Numbered from the stretch's first letter, positions 1 through 5,869 are shown. The stretch is DNA of 6,646 bases from Candidatus Gallimonas intestinigallinarum (GCA_019116405.1 DXBS01000127.1:1-6646), one strand, 5' to 3'. Numbers and translations are program-made. The notes: generated by a model not told the origin, from the sequence alone.

Positions 1-1129
1 GGCCAGAACCGCCTGCCCATCCAGCAGCGGCTCCAGAAAAAATGCTAATTCCAAAATCTAAAGCGCTGAATTCCTCTTGGTTGATGGCTGCATTTACGAG
101 ATAGTCGCCACCATTCAAAGCGGCATTAACTGCAATCTGTCCACCTAAACCAAGAGGAGAAGCTGCCACTGCACCGCTTATGCTTCCCGTAATAGTGCCC
201 GATAGCATACCGCTAGAAAATCCTTCAAAAATATCTTCTCCGTTTTCCGCTGCCGAAATTGCCCCATTGATTCCTCCAGTGACAGCGCCAACAGTGCCAC
301 CTATAGCCGCACCGGCAGCAATAACGCCTACAGCTGTGCCTACTGTGGCAATCGCTACAAATGCTACTGCAGCAATAATAGCAATTGATGCCAAAATGTT
401 GAAAAAATTATTCCCATCCGGATCATAACCCATGACGGGGTTATTGCCGCAATACGCATACAGGTTGATGCCGTTGACGGATTTCGTATCAGAATATTCA
501 ACGCCGTCCATATTCAGAAATCTGCCGACTTCGGGATCGTAATAGCGGGTCTGCAGAAAGTAGAAGCCTGTTTCGCGATCGAAGTAGTAACCGCGATACC
601 GGAAGGGGTTGAGATTGCCGATATGATTTGCATCGGTGATCGCGTTCCCGTTCGCATCCGTTACAGTATGATTGCCCCAAGCATCGTACTTGTATTGTAC
701 CACGACATTCCCGCTGCTGTCAAGAAGTGCAAGAATATTCCCCAGCATATCCTTGCGGCAGAGATAGGGCAGACCGCCGTATTTGATCGCGACCAGTCCG
801 TCCGCGCTGTAGAAGAATTCCAGCCCGTTGCTCTGTTTGAGCAGATTGCCTTCACTGTCATAATAGAACTTGATGCTGTTTTTGCTCAATCTTCTGCCGG
901 TCGCGTCATAGCTGAACGTATTGCCGTCATAAGCAGTAAGCGTTCTGCCACGCGTCCACGTCGCCGTCTTGCCGCGATAGGTTGTGGGATTGCCGATGGC
1001 ATCGTACACACAGCTCTGCCCGTTATACGAGGTCAGCTTGTCAGCGTATCTAAATGAACGCTCTCGCGTGGGCAACGCACAGCATCTGGCGGTACGTTGA
1101 GTAGACAGATTGTAGTGTAGGTTCGAACA
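1..1129 (-). pseudogene. RHS repeat-associated core protein, C-terminal part (5'-truncated, runs off left edge)
   Basis: Read on the minus strand, one open frame runs from just after a stop codon (1130-1132) to the window edge, about 376 codons. It contains YD-repeat sequence (DKLTSYNGQ, YDAIGNPTTYRG, YDATGRR, YKYDAWGNHTV) and then the RHS core signature (NPFRYRGYYFDRETGFYFL, RYYDPEVGRFLNMDG, NLYAYCGNNPVMGYDPDG). The YDPDG at about 420-434 ends the conserved core. About 140 variable residues follow, rich in Gly and Ala with alternating hydrophobics (glycine-zipper-like). This is the usual lead-in to the C-terminal toxin of RHS polymorphic toxins, which would lie left of position 1. No signal peptide, N-terminal region or upstream YD-repeat array is present, and the first in-frame ATG is only at 746-748 (minus). 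Base composition is clearly more AT-rich than the neighbouring operon. A truncated remnant or orphan C-terminal cassette is most likely. The effector type cannot be named from what is visible. Confidence 0.85.
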
Positions 1130-1132
1130 TTA

Positions 1133-1219
1133 GAACATCTCCAATAAAAATTTTAAACCTGGACTATTTATCAGCTTCTGAACATTTTGTGTACCGTCAT
1201 GATAGGAATAGGTGGTACC
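1133..1219 (-). pseudogene. Possible upstream RHS fragment, separated by an in-frame stop
   Basis: On the minus strand, immediately upstream of the in-frame stop at 1130-1132 and in the same frame as the RHS core, the translation reads GTTYSYHDGTQNVQKL and then INSPGLKF. The pattern of aromatic-Ser-Tyr, a DGTQN turn and a Gly-Leu-Lys resembles one decayed RHS/YD repeat unit. Between it and the clear core (DKLTSYNG) lies a Cys/Arg-rich stretch (NLSTQRTARCCALPTRER) that does not look like RHS. This suggests an internal deletion or rearrangement as well as the stop. The match is short and judged by eye. Confidence 0.35.
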
Positions 1220-1279
1220 TACGAAGCGCAGGACAAAACTTTGCATTATACGTTTGCCGAACAGCCGCGCCGACTTCCC

Positions 1280-1308
1280 TTGACAAGTGCCCGCGCAGAC
1301 AGTATAAT
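1280..1308 (+). promoter_or_regulatory. Perfect-consensus sigma-A promoter for the prmA operon
   Basis: TTGACA at 1280-1285 and TATAAT at 1303-1308 are both perfect matches, with the optimal 17-bp spacer. Initiation usually occurs 6-8 bases after the -10 box, so the start should be about 1314-1316, at or next to the prmA ATG (1316-1318). No Shine-Dalgarno sequence lies between the promoter and the ATG, which agrees with a leaderless message. The heptamer ACAGTAT occurs twice here (1299-1305 and 1311-1317), overlapping the -10 box and the start codon. Confidence 0.85.
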
Positions 1309-1315
1309 AAACAGT

Positions 1316-2254
1316 ATGAAATACGTTGAACTCACCGTACATACCACGTCCGAAGCGAGCGAACTGGTCGCCGACGCGCTCTGGAATTATTCCGAGGGCG
1401 GCGTCGCCGTCAGCGATGCAAGGGACGTCATTGCCCTCGTCCGCGGCGAGACGGGTGTCTACTGGGACTATCTCGACGACGATCTGCAAAATCTTCCCGC
1501 CGACGTGCTCGTCAAGGGCTTCTTCCCGCCCGAAAAGGCGGAGGAAGATATCCGCGCCGTCCGTGAGCAGCTGGAGGAGATGCGCTCCCGCGGCGGGCTG
1601 AACTTCGGCACGCTGGAGATGACGCAGCGCATCATCGACGGCGACGACTGGATCGATATCTGGAAGAAGCATTTCCGTCCCATCCATATCGGCGCGCGTG
1701 TCGTCATCGTGCCCGCCTGGATCGGCTACACCCTCGAAGCCGGAGAAGTCGTCGTCACGCTCGATTCCAACATGGCGTTCGGCACGGGCGAGCACGAGAC
1801 GACTTCCATGTGCCTTGAAGCCCTGCAGGAGGTCATGAAAGAGGGGGACGTGGTCATCGACGTCGGCTGCGGCAGCGGAATCTTGGGCATTGCGGCGGCA
1901 AAACTGGGCGCAAAACTTTGCTATCTCACCGATATCGACCCCGTTGCCGTCGAGAGCGCCAAACACAACGCCATGATCAACGGCGTCTCGCAAAAAACCA
2001 TCGTCGCCCATTCTGACCTGCTCGCCGATTCCTCCGTCAAGGGGGATATTGTGCTCGCCAATATCACGGCGGAAGTGCTCGCGCGCCTCGCGCCCGACGT
2101 GCCCAAAAACCTCAAAGCGGGCGGCACACTCATTTTGAGCGGCATCATCAGGGACAGGCTCCCGCTGGTCAAAGAGGCGTTCGGCGCGCAGGGGCTGACG
2201 CTCGTCGAAGAGCGGAACAAGGGCGAATGGTACGCCCTCATCTACAGGGGATGA
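1316..2254 (+). CDS. prmA: Ribosomal protein L11 methyltransferase PrmA
   Basis: This is an SAM-dependent cytoplasmic methyltransferase that methylates lysines and the N-terminus of ribosomal protein L11. The product is 312 residues, normal for the family. The N-terminal substrate-binding domain begins MKYVELTVHTTSEA, matching the usual family start. The linker motif DWIDIWKKHFRPIHIG is at residues 111-126. The catalytic domain shows FGTGEHETT (155-163), SAM motif I DVGCGSGILGIAA (182-194), acidic TDIDP (205-209), LANI (247-250), SGII (275-278) and a C-terminal EWYALI. The same frame is open upstream to an ATG at 1187, but those extra 43 residues do not resemble PrmA and would span the promoter, so 1316 is chosen. 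No ribosome binding site precedes it, so translation is probably leaderless. The usual upstream partner dnaJ is absent. Confidence 0.97.
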   Translation: MKYVELTVHTTSEASELVADALWNYSEGGVAVSDARDVIALVRGETGVYWDYLDDDLQNLPADVLVKGFFPPEKAEEDIRAVREQLEEMRSRGGLNFGTLEMTQRIIDGDDWIDIWKKHFRPIHIGARVVIVPAWIGYTLEAGEVVVTLDSNMAFGTGEHETTSMCLEALQEVMKEGDVVIDVGCGSGILGIAAAKLGAKLCYLTDIDPVAVESAKHNAMINGVSQKTIVAHSDLLADSSVKGDIVLANITAEVLARLAPDVPKNLKAGGTLILSGIIRDRLPLVKEAFGAQGLTLVEERNKGEWYALIYRG

Positions 2255-2255
2255 T

Positions 2256-2972
2256 ATGGCAGCACCCAAGCGCTTTTTTGTGGAACAGATCGCGGACGAC
2301 ATGACGCTCTCCGCCGAGGAGTCCCGCCACGTAAAGAATGTATTGCGCCTTACCGAGGGGGACGAAGTCACCCTCTTTGACGGCAGCGGCAGGGAGTACT
2401 CCGCCGTTGTCGACCATGTCGCGCGGGACGCGGTGCACGTCCACGTTGTGCGGGAGGCGGTCTCCGACCGCGAACCTGATATCAGCGTGACGCTGCTCGT
2501 CGGCGCGCTCAAGGGGGACAAGACGGAACTGGTCGTGCAGAAGGCGACCGAGCTGGGCGTCATGCGCATCGGCGTCTTTTCCTCCCGCTACTGCGCCGCG
2601 TATATGAACGAAAATAAGCTGGAGCGGCTTCGTCGCGTCGCGCGCGAGGCGGCAAAGCAGTGCCTGCGCGCCACCGTGCCCGAGGTTGTCTATTACGAAA
2701 CGCTCGAAGAAGCGCTCCGCGCGGGTGAGGGGTGCCGGCATAAGCTGTTCGCCTGCGAGTTCCTGCCCGCGGGCGGTGAGGGGCTCGGCGTTCTTCAGGA
2801 GAGCGTCTGCGCCGTCGTCGGGAGCGAGGGCGGTTTCTCCGAGGAGGAGTACAAAGCTGCCAGGCAGCTGGGCTACACGGGTATCTCTCTTGGCAGGCGC
2901 ATTTTGCGCGCGGAGACGGCGGCGATCGCGCTCACGTCCGTCATCATGTATGCGGCGGGAGAACTCAGATGA
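2256..2972 (+). CDS. rsmE: 16S rRNA (uracil1498-N3)-methyltransferase RsmE
   Basis: RsmE methylates N3 of U1498 in 16S rRNA of the small subunit, using SAM. The product is 238 residues, typical of this SPOUT-class family. The N-terminal PUA-like domain includes SRHVKNVLRL (23-32) and LFDGSG. The knotted C-terminal domain shows KGDKTELVVQKATELGV (86-102), the REAAKQCLR element (130-138), VGSEGGFS (188-195; the family usually has GPEGG, so Ser replaces Pro) and LGRRILRAETA (212-222), which forms the SAM-binding knot. The ATG lies 1 bp after the prmA stop, with AGGGG at 2246-2250 as ribosome binding site, so it is co-transcribed and probably translationally coupled with prmA. The start is well supported. 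Confidence 0.96.
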   Translation: MAAPKRFFVEQIADDMTLSAEESRHVKNVLRLTEGDEVTLFDGSGREYSAVVDHVARDAVHVHVVREAVSDREPDISVTLLVGALKGDKTELVVQKATELGVMRIGVFSSRYCAAYMNENKLERLRRVAREAAKQCLRATVPEVVYYETLEEALRAGEGCRHKLFACEFLPAGGEGLGVLQESVCAVVGSEGGFSEEEYKAARQLGYTGISLGRRILRAETAAIALTSVIMYAAGELR

Positions 2973-4189
2973 AGGCGTGCGTCTTTACCCTCGGCTGTAA
3001 GGTCAACGAGGCGGAGAGCGCCTCGCTGATGGCGGGGCTGGAAGCGCGCGGCTATGCCGTCACGGACGAGCTCTCGCCCGCCGACGTGTATATCCTCAAC
3101 ACCTGCGCCGTGACGGCGGAGGCGGAGAAAAAGAGCCGTCAGGCGATCGCGCGCATCCGGAAGTGCAATCCGGAAGCGAAGATCATCGTGTGCGGTTGCG
3201 CCTACCAGCGCGATCCGCAGGCGTTTGCGGCGCGGAACGTTTCCGTCGTGACGGGCGCCATGCACAAGGATAGGGTGCTCGAATTGCTCGATTTTTCGGG
3301 TACGTCCCTCGAAAATGAGGACGTTTTCTGCGAACTGCCCATTCCCAAGCGCACGCACACGCGCGCCAATCTGCGCATCCAGGACGGCTGCAACCGCTTT
3401 TGCAGCTACTGCATCATTCCCTACCTGCGCGGCAGGACGCGCTCGCGCAGTCTTACAAGCATCCTTGCGGAGGCGAGCGCCTGTACGGCGCAGGAGCTTG
3501 TGCTGACGGGCATCGATATCACCTCCTACCGCGACGGGGATAAGGACCTCGGCGACGTGCTGCTTGCGCTCTCCGACTTTCCCTTCCGCGTGAGGCTGGG
3601 CTCTTTAGAGGAGGGCATCGTCATCCGCGATTTTTTGGAGAAGATGCGGGCGGCGGGCAATGTCTGCGAGCATTTTCATCTCTCGCTGCAGAGCGGCTCG
3701 GACGCCGTTCTCAAAAAAATGAACCGCCGCTATACGCGCGCGCAGTACCTCGAAGCCTGTGCGCTCATCTATGACTTTTTCCCCGATGCCGCGATCACGA
3801 CGGACATCATCGTCGGATTTCCCACCGAGACGGAGGCGGACTTTTCAGATACGCTCGCCATCGTGGACGAGGCGGGGTTTGCGCGCGTGCACGCCTTTCC
3901 CTATTCCCGCCGCGCGGGGACGGTTGCCGCAAAGCTGCCCGACCTTCCCGCGGCAGTCAAAAAGGAGCGCATGGCGCGACTTTCCAAGGTCGCCGCGGCG
4001 GCGGAGGAACGCTATCTTGCCCGCTTCCTCGGCAGGACGCTGGAGGCGGTGTTCGAAGAGGACGGCGGCTACACGCACAATTATATCCGCGTCCGGGCGG
4101 ACGGCGCAAGGGAGGGCGAGCGCTGCCTCGTCCGACTGGAACAACCGGAACAGGACGGCGCGCATGCCGTCATCATAAAGGAGATATAA
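2969..4189 (+). CDS. mtaB: tRNA (N6-threonylcarbamoyladenosine(37)-C2)-methylthiotransferase MtaB
   Basis: MtaB is a radical-SAM enzyme with two Fe-S clusters that converts t6A37 to ms2t6A37 in ANN-decoding tRNAs. The product is 406 residues. The N-terminal methylthiotransferase domain carries three cluster cysteines: C10 (LGCKVN), C46 (LNTCAVT) and C77 (VCGCAYQ). The radical-SAM cluster motif CNRFCSYC uses C141, C145 and C148 and is followed by IIPYLRGRTRSR. LVLTGIDITSY (177-187) is typical of MtaB rather than MiaB or RimO. The C-terminal TRAM domain covers roughly the last 60 residues and contains GYTHNYIRV. The ATG overlaps the rsmE stop (ATGA, 4 bp) with GGGAG at 2957-2961 as ribosome binding site, implying translational coupling. 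All key residues are intact. Confidence 0.95.
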   Translation: MKACVFTLGCKVNEAESASLMAGLEARGYAVTDELSPADVYILNTCAVTAEAEKKSRQAIARIRKCNPEAKIIVCGCAYQRDPQAFAARNVSVVTGAMHKDRVLELLDFSGTSLENEDVFCELPIPKRTHTRANLRIQDGCNRFCSYCIIPYLRGRTRSRSLTSILAEASACTAQELVLTGIDITSYRDGDKDLGDVLLALSDFPFRVRLGSLEEGIVIRDFLEKMRAAGNVCEHFHLSLQSGSDAVLKKMNRRYTRAQYLEACALIYDFFPDAAITTDIIVGFPTETEADFSDTLAIVDEAGFARVHAFPYSRRAGTVAAKLPDLPAAVKKERMARLSKVAAAAEERYLARFLGRTLEAVFEEDGGYTHNYIRVRADGAREGERCLVRLEQPEQDGAHAVIIKEI

Positions 4190-4192
4190 GGT

Positions 4193-4528
4193 ATGGAAAA
4201 CTGCATTTTCTGTAAGATCATCGCGGGCGAGATCCCGTCCGCCAAGGTGTACGAGGACGATGAGATGGTCATCTTCAAGGACGTCGCGCCCAAGGCGAAG
4301 ATACACCTTCTGTGCGTGCCCAAGGAGCACTTTGCAACGGTCATGGAGCTCACCGATGAGCGCGCGGCGCTCGTCGGCAGAATGCTGCAAAAGATCGGCA
4401 GGCTCCGCGATACGCTCGGGCTTTCGGAGGGCTTCCGCCTCGTCGTCAACCAGGGCGAGAACGCGGGGCAGACGGTGCATCACCTGCACATCCATGTCCT
4501 CGGCGGCGAGACGCTTCCCTGGGAGTGA
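4193..4528 (+). CDS. hinT: HIT (histidine triad) family nucleotide-binding protein, HINT type
   Basis: This is a small cytoplasmic phosphoramidase/nucleotide hydrolase (HINT branch), 111 residues long, which is the usual size. The N-terminus CIFCKIIAGEIPSAKVYEDD carries the Cys-X2-Cys (C4, C7) and the Ile-Pro-Ser signature. The catalytic triad HLHIHVLGG places histidines at 97, 99 and 101, preceded by VVNQGENAGQTVHH and followed by the family-typical C-terminal LPWE. It begins 3 bp after mtaB. Its ribosome binding site AAGGAG (about 4178-4183) lies inside the last codons of mtaB. It is the last gene of the prmA-rsmE-mtaB-hinT operon. The rpsU gene often found next in related genomes is not here. 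The physiological substrate is unknown. Confidence 0.94.
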   Translation: MENCIFCKIIAGEIPSAKVYEDDEMVIFKDVAPKAKIHLLCVPKEHFATVMELTDERAALVGRMLQKIGRLRDTLGLSEGFRLVVNQGENAGQTVHHLHIHVLGGETLPWE

Positions 4529-4586
4529 CGTGAAAGGCGCGGTGTGCTGTCCAATGAGCGCGCGGCGCACGATAACGCGGCATTAG

Positions 4587-4629
4587 GCGCGGCAGCCTTT
4601 TTTCAATTGGGAAAAAAAGGCTGCCGCGC
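4587..4629. repeat. 17-bp perfect inverted repeat after the HIT gene
   Basis: The left arm GCGCGGCAGCCTTTTTT (4587-4603) pairs perfectly with 4613-4629, leaving a 9-base loop that itself contains CAATTG. It is the strongest inverted repeat in the window. The AT part of the stem is on the loop side and no T-run follows on either strand, the opposite of a normal intrinsic terminator. It may stabilise the 3' end of the operon message, or it may be a rearranged terminator pair. Its function is not established. Confidence 0.8.
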
Positions 4630-4654
4630 GGGTATAAACATTGCACACAAGGTC

Positions 4655-4692
4655 AAAACTCCTCACGCAACACGGGCGGGAGGAGTTTTTTT
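4655..4692 (+). terminator. Intrinsic terminator-like hairpin overlapping the next gene's ribosome binding site
   Basis: AAAACTCCTC (4655-4664) pairs perfectly with GAGGAGTTTT (4680-4689). After one A/G mismatch, CGC (4666-4668) also pairs with GCG (4676-4678), leaving a 7-base loop. Seven T residues (4686-4692) end the element, which fits a rho-independent terminator of the operon to its left. The 3' arm holds GGAGGAG (4679-4685), the only plausible ribosome binding site for the ATG at 4693. Terminated transcripts would therefore end right before that start codon, and read-through transcripts would hide the site in the stem. Confidence 0.75.
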
Positions 4693-5109
4693 ATGCGGAT
4701 CCGGGGAACGGTAAAGGGAATAGCGACGATCGGCGCCTGTCTTATATGCGGGGCGTTCGCCTACGCGCTCACCCGTTCGCCCGTCTTTGACGGCGACGGC
4801 TACGAGCTGTACGCGGGGACTTCCTCCGCCGCGGTCATCGTGACCGATTCTCCCGCCACCCTCAAACTGACCCTGCCCGTCGCGGGCGAGAGCGCGCGTT
4901 GGGAGGGGGACCTCGCGGCAGAACTGCTGGCGCGCTTTGAGGCAAAGGTGCTCTTTTGCGAGGAAGTCTGCGGCATACGCAACTATTACTGCCATTCTCC
5001 GCAGCTGGGCGAGGGCGTTCTTCTGAATGGCGTGCGCGTCAACCTGCACATTGCGACGAATGGGGTCCGCACGGCGGCGGGCACGCCCATCATCTTCGGC
5101 GGTTTCTGA
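4693..5109 (+). CDS. YwmB-like secreted or membrane-anchored protein (sporulation-locus type)
   Basis: The product is 138 residues. A positively charged N-terminus (MRIRGTVKG) is followed by a hydrophobic segment at about 10-27, so it is an exported protein or a signal-anchored one. A marginal lipobox-like IGAC (13-16) exists but the hydrophobic stretch before it is very short. The mature part has YELYAGTSSAA, LPVAGESARWEGD, LLARFEAKVLFCEE, IRNYYCHSP and the ending VNLHIA plus TPIIFGGF. From memory this resembles small YwmB-like proteins of Clostridia; in Bacillus subtilis ywmB lies near spoIID and spoIIQ. The next gene here is an M23 protein resembling SpoIIQ, which supports that reading, although no murA or spoIID is present. 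The start at 4693 is kept because later starts would lose the signal segment. Its ribosome binding site lies inside the preceding hairpin. The biochemical function is unknown. Confidence 0.6.
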   Translation: MRIRGTVKGIATIGACLICGAFAYALTRSPVFDGDGYELYAGTSSAAVIVTDSPATLKLTLPVAGESARWEGDLAAELLARFEAKVLFCEEVCGIRNYYCHSPQLGEGVLLNGVRVNLHIATNGVRTAAGTPIIFGGF

Positions 5110-5127
5110 AAAAAATAAATGAGACGC

Positions 5128-5157
5128 GTATAAAATCATTTTGGCGTGTCCATCATT
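5128..5157 (+). promoter_or_regulatory. Possible sporulation-type (sigma-G/sigma-F-like) promoter for the M23 gene
   Basis: GTATA at 5128-5132, an 18-base spacer, then CATCATT at 5151-5157. The published Bacillus sigma-G pattern is GHATR-18-CATNHTA, so the -35 and spacing match and the -10 has one mismatch. Initiation about 7 bases further would leave a leader of roughly 25 bases containing the GGGAGG ribosome binding site (5179-5184). TATAAA at 5129-5134 could instead be a weak sigma-A -10 box. This is an inference from short motifs in AT-rich sequence. Confidence 0.25.
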
Positions 5158-5190
5158 TACATACCAATCAATGGTCATGGGAGGACTGTT

Positions 5191-5859
5191 ATGAAAGAAG
5201 AAAAGACAATATCCAGAAAGAAGGTGCTGTACTATGTGCTGATCGCGGTCAGCGTCCTGCTGCTTGCCGCGGCGATCGTGCTCACCGTCTATTTCACGAC
5301 GGGCGCACCGAACGACATTGCCGAGACGCCGGGCGACAATCAGGGAACATTGCCCGGAGATGACGAAACGCCGGGCGGCGATGAGGACGACGAGGGCGAC
5401 GAACCCGATGAACCGGACGAACCTACGGGCGGCGAGACGGAGCAGTACGTTCTGCCCGTTGCTGCGGAGAGCTGTTCTGTGGAGCACAATGCGATCTATG
5501 CCAACGCTGCGATCGGCATGTATTATCGCCACAGCGGCGTGGATTTCGCGGCGGAAGCGGGCGCAGAGGTGTATGCGATGGCGGACGGCGTCGTCAAGAC
5601 GGTCAGCCTGAGCGAGCAGCTCGGTAACCTCATCACGATCACGCATGACGACGGGCTGGAGACGACCTACCGCTTTGTCGAGCCCGTAGAGACGCTGGAT
5701 GTGGGAGATACGGTCGCCGCGGGCGAGGTCATTGCGCACGTCGCCGAAGCATACGGCACGGAGTCGCACGACGGCACGCACCTGCATTTTGAAGTGACGC
5801 ACGACGGCGAGCAGGAGGATCCTGCCAACTATCTCGACCTCGTGTACGAGGAGAAGTGA
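5191..5859 (+). CDS. M23/LytM-domain protein with N-terminal membrane anchor (SpoIIQ-like)
   Basis: The product is 222 residues. A short basic cytoplasmic tail is followed by a transmembrane helix at about 12-36. An acidic, low-complexity Asp/Glu/Pro/Gly linker (about 42-84) leads to an extracytoplasmic M23 peptidase-fold domain (about 85-215). Zinc ligands of the LytM type are present: H114 and D118 (RHSGVDFAA) and H199 of THLHFEV, with H197 as one catalytic histidine. The other usual catalytic histidine, in the family's Tyr-x-His-Leu motif, is replaced by Phe (TYRFVEP, F162), so hydrolytic activity is doubtful. This architecture and the YwmB-like neighbour suggest a SpoIIQ-type protein, which in sporulating Bacillota sits in the forespore membrane as part of the SpoIIQ-SpoIIIAH channel. 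A general cell-wall M23 protein is the alternative. The start at 5191 is chosen for its GGGAGG site 6 bases upstream; the in-frame ATG at 5146 lacks one. Confidence 0.85.
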   Translation: MKEEKTISRKKVLYYVLIAVSVLLLAAAIVLTVYFTTGAPNDIAETPGDNQGTLPGDDETPGGDEDDEGDEPDEPDEPTGGETEQYVLPVAAESCSVEHNAIYANAAIGMYYRHSGVDFAAEAGAEVYAMADGVVKTVSLSEQLGNLITITHDDGLETTYRFVEPVETLDVGDTVAAGEVIAHVAEAYGTESHDGTHLHFEVTHDGEQEDPANYLDLVYEEK

Positions 5860-5869
5860 CTTTGATTTC

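Noticed and set aside
623..1057. 144-codon plus-strand frame in the RHS region
   Set aside because: It is the complement of clear RHS core sequence and has no motif or ribosome binding site; the same holds for the small plus-strand frame at 180-428.
1245..1250. TATAAT on the minus strand as a promoter for the RHS frame
   Set aside because: There is no -35 hexamer or extended -10 at the right distance, and the transcript would meet the in-frame stop at 1130-1132 before the RHS core.
1187..1315. Upstream start for prmA adding 43 residues
   Set aside because: The extra residues do not resemble PrmA, the promoter lies inside them, and the family's normal N-terminus begins at 1316.
1130..2569. 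Long open frame of 479 codons on the minus strand antisense to prmA and the start of rsmE
   Set aside because: It is opposite two well-conserved genes in GC-rich DNA, where antisense frames stay open by codon bias. Only its last about 30 codons, outside prmA, looked meaningful, and those were treated as a possible RHS remnant.
4537..4586. GC-rich spacer after the HIT gene as a small RNA or second terminator
   Set aside because: Only short imperfect pairings (for example GTGC with GCAC) were found, with no T-run directly after them and no promoter.
5146..5190. Earlier ATG for the M23 protein
   Set aside because: It lacks a ribosome binding site and adds a non-basic, non-signal N-terminus; 5191 has GGGAGG at ideal spacing and a typical anchor start.
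4663..5802. 379-codon open frame on the minus strand across the YwmB-like and M23 genes
   Set aside because: It is Arg/His/Asp-rich with no recognisable motif and no sensible start, while the plus strand has proteins with signal segments, ribosome binding sites and conserved motifs.
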